DNA from: Lentibacillus sp. JNUCC-1
GTDB taxonomy: Bacteria; Bacillota; Bacilli; Bacillales; Amphibacillaceae
Assembly (NCBI RefSeq): GCF_009741735.1
Contig: NZ_WHOH01000001.1
Coordinates: 682,001 to 746,000, forward strand
Direction of reading: 5' to 3'
DNA: 64,000 nucleotides
The notes below the pieces were generated by a model. That model saw nothing but the letters and a program-made list of their open reading frames with translations, had not been told where the DNA came from and searched no databases. The position numbers and the translations under genes were made by a program. The first letter of the stretch is position 1; every line of letters begins with the position of its first letter. Positions 16,936 through 26,504 of the stretch are shown piece by piece.

Positions 16936-18138
16936 TTAAACATTAACCATCTGTTCCATATCATATAGTCGCTCCTGTATCTCCTCCGTATGATCTGGGA
17001 GTTCTTCAGATAAACGGCGAATAAACTCAGCTGTCATATTAGCATCCCCCAGCACTGCTTGGATGCCTGCGACCAAACTTTCCGAAGTGTTTTCTGCAAT
17101 CCAACCGTTATTACCATGGGAGATTTGATCACGAACACCATTAAAGTTGGTTGCTACAATCGGTTTGTTTAAACATCTGGCCTCAGCCAACGTTAAACAA
17201 TAACCCTCATGGCGGGATGGCTGTACATACACATCCGCATGTTTGATAAACGGGTATGGATTCATAATGCTGCCCAGCAGAATAAAATCATCTTCTAATC
17301 CAAACGCTTCAATTAACTGTTCATACGTCTTTCTTTGTTGCCCGTCTCCAATGCAATACCAGCGTGCTTCATACCCAATTCGACGTAATTCCGCTAAAGC
17401 CTTAATAGCGAGGTCCTGCCCCTTTTCAAAGGATAGCCGGCCTACCGTAACAATCTTAACTCCAGGGTAGCTGTCATCAAAGACAACCGTCTTTTCCGCT
17501 AAGTCTTGAATCGTCTCACTGGAAATAACATTGTGAAAGACGTTCGTTTTACCTTTGATATGCGGAAACCGTTCCACAAGCTGATGTTTGGCATGTTCTG
17601 ACACAACGTGAATTCGGTGAAATTGATCGTAAAGGCCTGCAAATAACCGGTCATTGATCACATGTCTAGATACATCAAAGTGTATCCATGACACCTTTGC
17701 CGTCGCCCTGACCTTATGGGCTACATAATAATCAATTACCTCTGTCGGTCCTTGATAGGCCACCGCGAGATCAAAGGAATTCTTGTACTCCGGCACCTTC
17801 TTAAACACCTGTTGGTAATAGAGAGAGCGGTCGTTCCGTTTCTTTGCAAGAAAATAACCATACGTAAAAGACATCATCCTCAAGAATTGTCCAGACTTCA
17901 TATAATGCTTGATCGTTTGTTGAGGAGGCTGCATGATGACCGGTTTTATATCATCAAACCATGCAGCCTCCTCAATTTTGACCCAATTCGGCACAAGCTG
18001 CAAAAAGACACCTCGTTTTTCCAGTAGCACAAGCGTGATGTCATAACGGTCTTTTGGAAATTGTGTCAACAACGACAGAAAAGACTTTTCCACACCTCCT
18101 GCATTCATTCTGCTCAGCATAAATAATACTTTCTTCAT
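16936..18138 (-). CDS. glycosyltransferase family 4
   Basis: GT-B fold retaining transferase, 400 aa. N-terminal LSRMNAGGVEKSFLSLL is the acceptor-side glycine loop typical of EPS GT4 enzymes. The donor domain has IVTVGRLSFEKGQDLAIKAL and the E-x7-E motif in SRHEGYCLTLAEA. It closely resembles the two neighbours at 19262-20445 and 20442-21638, so these probably arose by duplication. Its start overlaps the acyltransferase stop by 4 bp (ATGA). The sugar donor is unknown. Confidence 0.9.
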   Translation of the reverse strand: MKKVLFMLSRMNAGGVEKSFLSLLTQFPKDRYDITLVLLEKRGVFLQLVPNWVKIEEAAWFDDIKPVIMQPPQQTIKHYMKSGQFLRMMSFTYGYFLAKKRNDRSLYYQQVFKKVPEYKNSFDLAVAYQGPTEVIDYYVAHKVRATAKVSWIHFDVSRHVINDRLFAGLYDQFHRIHVVSEHAKHQLVERFPHIKGKTNVFHNVISSETIQDLAEKTVVFDDSYPGVKIVTVGRLSFEKGQDLAIKALAELRRIGYEARWYCIGDGQQRKTYEQLIEAFGLEDDFILLGSIMNPYPFIKHADVYVQPSRHEGYCLTLAEARCLNKPIVATNFNGVRDQISHGNNGWIAENTSESLVAGIQAVLGDANMTAEFIRRLSEELPDHTEEIQERLYDMEQMVNV

Positions 18139-19222
18139 TTCAACCCTCTCCTAAGCGTTACTTCATCGTACCTTTCAGTATGTGCCACTTTAAATGGCAT
18201 CACTGCTCCCACAAAATACTTACCGAACCTAAACTGATTGAATACATAGGTGGTACCAATACACAGAACGAGCGTAATGATAAATGCAGAGATGGAATAA
18301 GTTGCGATATTCAAAAACACCGGCGGTTCGACATAACTTATCAGCACAAAGAAAAACATATTTAATAAAAAGATGCTGAATGAATAGTTACTGATTAGCA
18401 TTATGAATCTAGGCACCCGCTGAAAACGAATCCCGATAAACATTATCGAAAAGATAACCGAACATGCATAGAGAAGCATATCCACCCGTTTGGAATCTGG
18501 ACTGATCATAAAATACTTGTTCATTAGGAGCATCCCTGCAAGGGCAATACCTGGAATGATCAAAATCCATTTACTGCGCAGCATCGCAACGATCGCCTCA
18601 TAATTCTTCCCCCCGTAAAAACCTAAAACAAAATAAAACAGCCAACCTACAAATGGCATCCAATAACCGACATTCCAAAAATAGTCTCCCACAGCATGGG
18701 ACGGAGCATCGGTAAAATTAAAAAAAGCCAGATACCCTGCGTTAATCACGAAGGCAACTGGAATCACCACTTTACCAGACCATTGACTTAAATAACGTGC
18801 ACAAAATATATGCAGCAAATAAAACTGGAAGATGATCAGTATAAAATAAACAGCTGATTTACCTAGAAAGATGCTGCCGGCAATTTGAAAAAGGACTTCT
18901 TTAACTGTCCATGTTTCAGCATTTAACAGGGCATAAACAACACTCATAAACAAATAGGGGAGGATTAAGATCTTCATCCTTTTTTCATAAATCCTTTTGG
19001 AACGCTTGTGTGGTATTTATTGGCCAGTAAAAATTCGGAAATAAACACAAAAACAGGCACCCCAAAGAGAACAGCCATACTAAAAATATAGACTGGTGGA
19101 TGGAAAACCGTTTCCGCTTCATAGATCATATGTCCATTATGAATCGCGTGACCGAATGTAACGGCAAGACAGGCCAGGCTCCGAAGCCAGAAGATCTCAT
19201 GAATTAACGACTGTTTTTTCAT
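18135..19222 (-). pseudogene. membrane acyltransferase (acyltransferase-3 / OatA-WecH type), one frameshift
   Basis: Multi-pass O-acyltransferase that would add acetyl or a similar group to the polysaccharide. The N-terminal part (MKKQSLIHEIFWLRSLACLAVTFGHA) carries the family R-x10-H-type start. The frame breaks at the A6-GG run near 18976-18985; one extra base joins KGFMKK to MKILILPYLFMSVVYALL. The remaining 280 aa has about nine membrane segments. The two fragments overlap as ATGA, so split translation is possible, but the family works as one chain. ATG 19222 fits the GAGGTG site better than ATG 19228. Confidence 0.78.
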
Positions 19223-19261
19223 TGGCATATCACCTCGTTGTAGCTGCCAAAAATCCCCTCG

Positions 19262-20445
19262 TCATCTGACACCACTATAAAGTTTTTCCACTGACCAACT
19301 TTGCTGTTCACCCGTTAAGTTATCACTCAAGTTGTGCCGTAAAGCAGCAGTATTCAGTAGGTTTCTCACCGCTTGATAGATTTGCCAGGCGTCAACCTCT
19401 ACTATAATCCCCGTCTGCTGGGCTTTGGTTTGTTCTCGTGCTCCAGTAAAGTCAGTCGTCACAATCGGTTTGTGAAACAGCTTAGCTTCTGCAAGTGTTA
19501 TGCAATAACCTTCATGTCTCGAAGGCTGCACATACACATCACATTCTTTCATATATGGATAGGGATTCAGCTGCTCACCCAAAAAAACCGCGTAATCACT
19601 GACCCCTTTTTCCGCTGCCAGCTGCTTATATTTATCTGCCTCTGAACCAGTTCCGACAAAGTACCATCTGACATCAAAGCCGTTTCGCACAAGAAAAGAC
19701 AAAGCTTCTATAGCCAGATCTTGACCTTTTTCATGTGACAGCCTGCCAACAGTTAAAAGACGCATGCCTGTAAAATGATCTTGAAATCCCTCTCCCTCTG
19801 CAGCTTGTGCCATGATCAAGGTTGGGGATAAAAGATTGGGAAAGACGTCTGTTCGCTCTTCCAATGCAGGCACGCGTTGCAAGAGCTTATGCCTCCCTTC
19901 CTCTGAAACGGTGAAAATTTGCTGAAACTGCCCATATAGTTTTTGGGCAAAATAAGAGTCGAAGCCGATGTGATCAATGTCAAAGTGAATCCACTGAACT
20001 TTTTTCTGGGCTTTCACTTTATGGACAATATAATAGCTTATGAGGTCCATCGGGCCCGCATAAGCGACAGCGAGATCATATTCCGTATAATTAACTGGAA
20101 GGTCTTTTAAGATATAGTGATAGAATAAACGCCTGTCTTTTCTAAGTTTCGCCAGACCATACACGCCTGCTAGACGGCATGCTTTTACAAGCTTGCCTGC
20201 ACGAGCTAATTGACGTACGGACTGACGCGGGATTGATGAATCAGATGTTTAATAGCCTGGTACTGCTCCAGCTCAGCAACGTGCACATGGTCTGGAATCG
20301 CATCGAGCAAACTGCCGCGCCGCTCCAAGAGCAGTACCGTGATATCAAACTGATCTGCTGGAAGGGCATCGATCATATTAAGCAAGGCTTTTTCCGTGCC
20401 GCCAAGATTCATATTAATCACCATAAACATCATGCGCTGTTTCAT
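19262..20445 (-). pseudogene. glycosyltransferase family 4, one frameshift
   Basis: GT4 paralogue of its neighbours. N-terminal FMVINMNLGGTEKALLNMI is followed by a break at the GGG run 20229-20231. One extra base gives NQSPRQSVRQLARAGKLVKA and joins the 300-aa donor-domain piece. That piece has LLTVGRLSHEKGQDLAIEAL and the E-x7-E motif SRHEGYCITLAEA. Repaired length is about 394 aa, normal for the family. The start overlaps the upstream GT4 stop by 4 bp. A sequencing deletion is the simplest cause. Confidence 0.82.
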
Positions 20446-21638
20446 GATGACTCAATCAATTCATAGAAACCATGAATCGCCTCCACATTGCCCTTTTTCT
20501 CCTGTGTTAAATAGGTGGTGATATACGAGCGTAATGCATGATCGTCAATCATTTGTTGAATCGCCTTTGTCACAGCTTCTGGCGTCCGCTCAACGACAAG
20601 CCCATTTTCACCATTGACCATTTGGTTGTAAACAGCATCAAATTCTGATGTGACAACAGGCACATTGAGCATCCGTGCTTCTGCAATCGCCAGGCCAAAC
20701 CCTTCAAATCTCGAAGTCTGCACATAGACATCAGCCTGCTTTATATATGGGTAAGGATTGGCATTGACCCCTAGTAATATAAAATGTTCGGTTAGCCCCA
20801 TGTCTTTAATGGCGGTTTCCATCTCTCTTTGCAGCGGCCCTTTTCCAAGAACATACCATTTAAAATGCAGCCCACTCTGCTTCAGTTGTCTGCAGGTCTC
20901 CAGTGCGACGTCATAGCCTTTCTGATGAGACAACCGTCCAATCGTTAAAAGCCTAATCCCATCAAATCCGTCCTGATAGCCTTCATCAGCTTCAGCCATA
21001 GCTGCAATAAACTCAGGGTTATTAATATCATATTGAATCGAAACTTTGTCACGGTATTCAGGGAACGTCTCAAGAAAAACTGTTTCAGCCGATTCTGAGA
21101 CCGCAACAATGCCATCAAATTTGTTATAATATCGGGTCTGGAACGTCTTCTCTTTCATTTCCAGCCGGTAACTGACATTCACCCAAGCCAATTTCCGTTT
21201 AGCCTTTACCTTCTCAGCCACATAAAAAGTGGGCACCCCCTGGGCATAAGCGATAGCAACGTCATAGGCCCTAGGATTCGGTTCTATTACTGTTGAAGCA
21301 TGCTGCCAAAACAAGCGTGCTTTTTGCTTATTCCCTGTCTTACCTTTCCTGATCTGAAACGAATACTTAAGTCGTGACGACAGCATCTTGAACTGCGATT
21401 TTGATACAGCCTGAATGAAAGCTTCTCTCAGATTTAAGGCAGCAAATTCTGTATATATGAAAGGCTTTAATACGCGCACCTCTTTTGGCACCAGTTTTTC
21501 GAGCATATGCCCGTGAGCGAACAATTGTAGGTCAACGTCATATCGGGTAAAGTCTAGTAGGTTGAGTAATGTGACAAGACTCTTTTCCGCTCCTGCCACA
21601 TCCAAGGAATCAATGACAAATAACAAGCGTTTTTTCAT
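20442..21638 (-). CDS. glycosyltransferase family 4
   Basis: 398 aa GT-B enzyme with N-terminal VIDSLDVAGAEKSLVTLLN, donor-domain LLTIGRLSHQKGYDVALETC, VLGKGPL, and the E-x7-E motif SRFEGFGLAIAEA. An AAAGGAG site precedes the ATG. There is about a 100-bp gap to the upstream GT2 gene, the largest between genes in this part of the operon; no clear terminator or promoter was seen there. It probably transfers one sugar of the repeat unit. Confidence 0.9.
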   Translation of the reverse strand: MKKRLLFVIDSLDVAGAEKSLVTLLNLLDFTRYDVDLQLFAHGHMLEKLVPKEVRVLKPFIYTEFAALNLREAFIQAVSKSQFKMLSSRLKYSFQIRKGKTGNKQKARLFWQHASTVIEPNPRAYDVAIAYAQGVPTFYVAEKVKAKRKLAWVNVSYRLEMKEKTFQTRYYNKFDGIVAVSESAETVFLETFPEYRDKVSIQYDINNPEFIAAMAEADEGYQDGFDGIRLLTIGRLSHQKGYDVALETCRQLKQSGLHFKWYVLGKGPLQREMETAIKDMGLTEHFILLGVNANPYPYIKQADVYVQTSRFEGFGLAIAEARMLNVPVVTSEFDAVYNQMVNGENGLVVERTPEAVTKAIQQMIDDHALRSYITTYLTQEKKGNVEAIHGFYELIESS

Positions 21639-21739
21639 TTAAGGATCAACTCCTTTCATTGTACTGCAGCACACTTACGAGACTTTTTTCTTCATTTGAC
21701 TAGACAGTATAAATAAATCAACATTCACACGCAGAAGCG

Positions 21740-22660
21740 TCATGATGGATCGATAGGTAAATGATAGGCGGCTTTTTTACGAATGAGGTGGTCATGCTGT
21801 CTGATGCACGTTTGAATCACCGCTAAATACTGTTTTTGGCGTTTTTTTACCTGGACCTGATTCACAATGTAATAGGCATGATCCACACATTGGTAGGCAA
21901 AGCAGGTATTCACTTCGACAGCCAATTGTGGATAATGAGTATGCATAAAAGGGATGATTTCATTCCAGGCGGTAAACGCGTCGAGTCTTTTTTCATAATA
22001 ATGGGCGGTCAGAATACTGTTGTCCTGCTTCACATACACATACCCGGTGTAATGGACATAGACAGCTTGATTGGCGTTGGCAAATAAGTGGTAAGTTATT
22101 GCTAAATCTTCGTGAATTCGGCCTTCTGGGAACATAACACCTGCAAAACAAGAGCGCTTAAATAACTTATTACACAAGGAAAATCGATATAAGTAACCCT
22201 TGAACAAATGCCGCAATGCTTCCTGATGACCCAATTCCTGGATATACAATTCTTCAGGGCTACTGTGATTGACCAAACGGCCATCGATTTCCCTGCCCAG
22301 TTTACAAATGCCAATATCGCTATTCGTTTCCTGACAGGTTCGGTACAGCCATTCGTACATTCTTCCTTCAACATAATCATCTCCATCTACAAACCCAATG
22401 TAAGCCCCGCGAGCCGCCTGTACCCCTTTGTTGCGTGACGAACTGACACCGCTGTATGTTGTATGCAGCACAGTCACCCGCTGATCTTGTTTCGCATAGG
22501 CGTCACAAATAATCCCGCTTCGATCAGTGGAGCCGTCATTAATCACGATGACTTCAAAATGCGTAAACGACTGGGAGAGAATGCTATCGAGACATTTTCC
22601 AATAAACCGCTCTTGGTTGTGAACAGGAACAATAATGCTGATTACCGGATCCAATGTCAT
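21740..22660 (-). CDS. glycosyltransferase family 2
   Basis: 306 aa GT-A transferase with SIIVPVHNQERFIGKCLDSIL, VINDGSTDRSG and the DxD region GFVDGDDYVEGR. The C-terminal part is rich in His/Tyr/Lys. The ATG at 22660 lies only 2 bp after GGGAGGGG, so the in-frame TTG at 22654 with an 8-bp spacer may be the true start. It follows tagD by 7 bp. Donor and acceptor are unknown. Confidence 0.88.
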   Translation of the reverse strand: MTLDPVISIIVPVHNQERFIGKCLDSILSQSFTHFEVIVINDGSTDRSGIICDAYAKQDQRVTVLHTTYSGVSSSRNKGVQAARGAYIGFVDGDDYVEGRMYEWLYRTCQETNSDIGICKLGREIDGRLVNHSSPEELYIQELGHQEALRHLFKGYLYRFSLCNKLFKRSCFAGVMFPEGRIHEDLAITYHLFANANQAVYVHYTGYVYVKQDNSILTAHYYEKRLDAFTAWNEIIPFMHTHYPQLAVEVNTCFAYQCVDHAYYIVNQVQVKKRQKQYLAVIQTCIRQHDHLIRKKAAYHLPIDPS

Positions 22661-22667
22661 CCCCTCC

Positions 22668-23084
22668 CTATAACTTCACTTTGCGTTTAACAAGTGACGA
22701 TGAAACACCGCGTGTATAAGGAAAATATACAATTTCGACACCCACAGGTTCAAATTGCCGTTCCAGTTGATTAAAAAGGGGATCACCTTTCCAATCATCA
22801 CCTACAAACATGACATCGAACTTCAACGTCTCCCAGGCTGCAAACTTATCACGATGCTCCTGTGCAACAACGTGATCCACATATTTAATCCCTTCGACGA
22901 TTTCACAACGCTCTTCAAATGGAATGACCGGATCTTTATGCTTATAAGTCGCAACCAGTTCATCCGTGCTGACACCGACAATCAAATAATCACACTGGGC
23001 TTTCGCTCTTTTCAATATGTTCAAGTGTCCGACATGAAACAAATCGAAAACACCTGTTGTATAACCTATTTTATAATGCTTCAT
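22668..23084 (-). CDS. tagD: glycerol-3-phosphate cytidylyltransferase
   Basis: 138 aa enzyme making CDP-glycerol from CTP and glycerol-3-phosphate. The cytidylyltransferase motif TTGVFDLFHVGHLNILKRAK sits at the N-terminus and the RTxGxS-type motif appears as YTRGVSSS near the C-terminus. A much longer upstream frame is open, but AAGGAG lies just before the ATG at 23084 and the family starts here. It overlaps the CDP-glycerol phosphotransferase gene by 14 bp, matching a supply-and-use pair. It implies glycerol-phosphate in the polysaccharide or a teichoic-like polymer. Confidence 0.92.
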   Translation of the reverse strand: MKHYKIGYTTGVFDLFHVGHLNILKRAKAQCDYLIVGVSTDELVATYKHKDPVIPFEERCEIVEGIKYVDHVVAQEHRDKFAAWETLKFDVMFVGDDWKGDPLFNQLERQFEPVGVEIVYFPYTRGVSSSLVKRKVKL

Positions 23085-24252
23085 ATACCTCACTCCTTTT
23101 CTCGGAAACACAAATGGCTTCCAGACGATGCGCCAAATGTTCAGCCGCTCTGCCGTCTTCGTACGACCCAACTTCTGCCAGAAATGCCCCCATTTGCCGG
23201 TGGTAGTTCTCCTCATCGAAGCTCATGATAGTTTCCATGAGGTCTTGATTACTCTGGGCACTCGGAAATGGCAGTGCCTCAATGTCAAAATAAAGGGCCC
23301 GTTCTTTTTGTCTGTAGTCCATGAGATCCGGCACATACAAAAAGCACGGGCGTTTTGTTATGGAGAAATCGAATATCAGTGATGAATAATCCGAAATTAA
23401 AACATCCGCTACCATTAATAACTCCTGAATATCGTCATATGCGGTTACATCTCGAACATGGTCACCTTGAATTATTTGATCCGACTGTGACATTAGGTGG
23501 GGATGCAACTTGATTAAAATGGTCCATTCTCCCCCGTACTTATCAGTCAAACGCTTGGCCAGTCGGTCGTAATCCAAGTCATAGACATCCATATTGCCAT
23601 CCTTTCTGAATGTGGGAGCATATAACACCACGTTCTTTCCTGTAACGTTCAGTCGATCTCTGATAAACGCTTGTTTGCTCGGGTCACCCTGCACAAGCAT
23701 ATCGTTGCGTGGAGTGCCATGTTCAAATATTTCCCCGGTATACCAAAAGGCACGTTTGAAAATTTCGGTGCTGCGCTGACATCCGGATAAAAGCAAATCA
23801 CACTTTCGCGAATCTTTTTGAGCCATTGTGATATAACGTTGGGGCAGTGATGCTTCTGCATCTTTTTCAATTTGCTTTAACCGGAGCGAACTGTGCCATG
23901 TTTGAATATAGTATTGTTGTTTTCGTTTCACAAAGAGGTCTGTGGTACGGAAATTGGTTATGATGACTTTTGCTGTGCACAGTTCATAAAAATATCTGAG
24001 TGTCATTGTCTTCACGGTTCGGATGCCCGAGGGCAGTGTTTTGGATGTCGGGTCATTAAACGCCCAGACAAGATCGAATCTGTCTTTGGGATACTGGGAT
24101 AACAAGTACTCTGTAATAGACTTGGGGTTGCAGCCGTATTGGCTGCCATAATAACTGAATAAGAAAATTTTATGATGTTTGACCGGGAAGCAATTAAAGA
24201 TCAAGATCATACTTCTGCAAACAAAATGTTTCACAGTGTCTATAATGGTCAT
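23071..24252 (-). CDS. CDP-glycerol glycerophosphotransferase family protein (TagB/TagF-like)
   Basis: 393 aa transferase moving glycerol-phosphate from CDP-glycerol to a glycan or polymer. Family motifs are visible: QTWHSSLRLKQIEKDA, FEHGTPRNDMLV, LYAPTFRKDG, KLHPHL, and the donor-site VADVLISDYSSLIFDFSI. Length matches TagB-like priming or side-chain enzymes and is shorter than poly-GroP TagF (about 700 aa), so decoration or single addition is more likely. The start overlaps the GT2 stop by 4 bp. The next gene, tagD, makes its substrate. Confidence 0.9.
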   Translation of the reverse strand: MTIIDTVKHFVCRSMILIFNCFPVKHHKIFLFSYYGSQYGCNPKSITEYLLSQYPKDRFDLVWAFNDPTSKTLPSGIRTVKTMTLRYFYELCTAKVIITNFRTTDLFVKRKQQYYIQTWHSSLRLKQIEKDAEASLPQRYITMAQKDSRKCDLLLSGCQRSTEIFKRAFWYTGEIFEHGTPRNDMLVQGDPSKQAFIRDRLNVTGKNVVLYAPTFRKDGNMDVYDLDYDRLAKRLTDKYGGEWTILIKLHPHLMSQSDQIIQGDHVRDVTAYDDIQELLMVADVLISDYSSLIFDFSITKRPCFLYVPDLMDYRQKERALYFDIEALPFPSAQSNQDLMETIMSFDEENYHRQMGAFLAEVGSYEDGRAAEHLAHRLEAICVSEKRSEVYEAL

Positions 24253-25312
24253 TTCACTGCATACTCCCTTCTGGCCTGTTGTTCGTGTACAATCTTCAAT
24301 CCTTCAGGCCGTTTCAGGATCCTGGCTTTCCGCATCATTTTACGCAAGCCCAACAGCCCCGCATTACAGTAAGGATGCAGTAAAAATAAGGACAGCTGTC
24401 TGCTTAATAGCCGATCAGGCTCAGCGGCCCTTTTAAAGTTCCGGTGGTTATGCTCGATGTCCTGTTCTATGGCTTTTCGATGCCTGCCATCCGGATCAGC
24501 CTTTTTGTTAAGCATTAACAGATTATAATGGATGAGACTGGTCTCCAGAATATGACGGTAAGACGCCCACAACAGCTCTGGATAATGCTGTTCTACAAAA
24601 GCATGTCGCTCCTGCAATCCTTTTAACAAATCAAGATGTTTCGGGTATATGCCGCCACAATGCTGTCATCCCGCTGGTAATAGAAGCAGAGTGGCTGATG
24701 AACGATCAGGAAACGCCTGACTCTGTGCATGACTTGATGGGCCCAGAATACATCCTCGAACAACACCCCTTTTTTAAATGGAATATCATGAATCAGCTCG
24801 GTTTTGTACAGCTTCCCCCAGGCAAAATTCTTCACCCGTTCATTGATGACAAGCTCATACATTAAAGCCCGATTTTTCAGCAGCAGCGGCGGGTCGGTGT
24901 GTGCATGATGTCTGTCGTCAACGAGAAGACGGTCATCATAGGCATAATAAAAAGCCGATTGCACAACATCGGCCTGGTAGGTCACACTATGATGGATCAT
25001 TGTTTCAACCGCCGTTTTCTCCAGCCAGTCATCACTATCAACAAACATTGTATATTCCCCTGACACGTGTTTGACGCCATGGTTGCGTGCGTCGGATAAC
25101 CCGCCGTTTTCCTTGTGAATGACGTGAACACGCGGCTCCGCTGCCTGATAAATATCCGCAATCTGGCCGCTTTTGTCCGGGGAGCCATCGTTAACAACAA
25201 TCACTTCGATATTCCGGTATGTCTGACCAAGAATGCTGTCTAAGCACCGGCGCAGATAGGCTTCGACTTTATAAACCGGCACGACGATACTCACCAGTCC
25301 GTCTGTCCGCAT
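24249..25312 (-). pseudogene. glycosyltransferase family 2, one frameshift
   Basis: GT-A transferase. The first 229 aa include SIVVPVYKVEAYLRRCLDSI, VNDGSPDKSG and the DxD region MFVDSDDWLEK. The frame breaks at the GGG run 24643-24645. One extra base turns YTRNILIC-stop into YTPKHLDLLKGLQERHAF, which continues in the second piece. Repaired length is about 354 aa. The start has GGAGGG 6 bp upstream, and the end overlaps the next gene. Likely a sequencing deletion. Confidence 0.83.
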
Positions 25313-26504
25313 CTGTTACCCTCCTTTTCATCATGGCGTATAGTTTCTCGAGTTCATGGCCGTTTGTGTAGTCACGTTGGTTAGCTTGTGCTGCAATCCG
25401 TTTTCGGAGCGTATGGTCGTCGTACAGCCTTTGAATGCCATGTACGATACCTGCAACAGATTGCTCACAGATGACACCGTCAACACCATCTTCAATTTGA
25501 CTGGAAGCGGTGGGATAGTTCGTAATTAATACGGGCTTGCCAAGAATCTGTGCCTCACCGACAGTCACAGCTTTCCCTTCATACCGAGACGGCTGCACAT
25601 ATAAATCAGCCGCTTTCATGTAGGGATACGGATTAACTTGTTTGCCCAATAAAATAAAGGCGTCATCCAGCCTGTTGTCACGAATCATCGTTTTGAGCTG
25701 CTCTTCATCGCCTCCATAGCCGACCACATACCAGGCAAGGTTATGATAACCACTTTGTTGGAGCTGCTTGAATGCCTGAATCGCTCGATCAATCCCTTTC
25801 GCGTGGGACAATCTGGCAACAGTGACCAGCTTAAACCGGTCGTCCGTGAAGATGGGTGTATCTGGCTGTTCATTGGCCAGCTGCCTGACAAGTGTGGGTG
25901 ATGTAATATTTTCAATGACTTGGACACGGTTCTCGAGCGACGGATATTTTGAAACAAACGCACTTCTGCAGGCTTCGGAAACGGCAATAATATGATCGTA
26001 TCGCTGCCACATAGCCATATCTGCAGCTACATCTGTATCCACAGTCGAAAAATCTGTGTGAATCCAAGCGATCTTAACATCTGCCTGCACCTTTTCAGCT
26101 ACGAAATAATGGGGCCACAAATAACTGATCGCGACATCATAGGACTTGTCGTGGCTGGGCAAAAAAGGAAGCGCATATCGCCACATGTATTGCAGTTGTT
26201 TATAGCCTTTCTCGGCAGAACGGGTGAAGAGCACTTTCCCCTTTGCCATCAACCTTGTCAGACCAAGACGGATATGGCCGGACATGAAAATCTGTTTAAT
26301 CGGCATCCGGAACGTTCTGTAAGCTGGCGATTCTGCCAGAAGTTCAACACCATCAGGCAACAAGGACATCAAGTCGCCGGTATGGCTATAAAGCATGACA
26401 TCCACCTGATGATGCTCATAATCAAAGTGCTTCAGCATATTAATCAGGCTGCGCTCCACTCCGCCGATTTCCAGATCAAAGGATGTGATCAATAACTTGG
26501 TCAT
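25269..26504 (-). CDS. glycosyltransferase family 4
   Basis: About 411 aa GT-B enzyme. N-terminal LLITSFDLEIGGVERSLINM, donor-domain LVTVARLSHAKGIDRAIQAF, LLGKQVNPYPYMKAADLYVQ and the E-x7-E motif SRYEGKAVTVGEA. ATG 26504 is preferred over 26519 because AAGGTGAG lies 4 bp before it. The 3' end overlaps the GT2 start by 44 bp and the 5' end overlaps the upstream GT4 gene, typical of this tightly packed operon. The sugar specificity is unknown. Confidence 0.9.
   Translation of the reverse strand: MTKLLITSFDLEIGGVERSLINMLKHFDYEHHQVDVMLYSHTGDLMSLLPDGVELLAESPAYRTFRMPIKQIFMSGHIRLGLTRLMAKGKVLFTRSAEKGYKQLQYMWRYALPFLPSHDKSYDVAISYLWPHYFVAEKVQADVKIAWIHTDFSTVDTDVAADMAMWQRYDHIIAVSEACRSAFVSKYPSLENRVQVIENITSPTLVRQLANEQPDTPIFTDDRFKLVTVARLSHAKGIDRAIQAFKQLQQSGYHNLAWYVVGYGGDEEQLKTMIRDNRLDDAFILLGKQVNPYPYMKAADLYVQPSRYEGKAVTVGEAQILGKPVLITNYPTASSQIEDGVDGVICEQSVAGIVHGIQRLYDDHTLRKRIAAQANQRDYTNGHELEKLYAMMKRRVTDADRRTGEYRRAGL

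Noticed and set aside
23085..23216. Longer N-terminus for TagD
   Set aside because: The extra 44 residues overlap the previous gene in another frame, and the family start has its own AAGGAG site.
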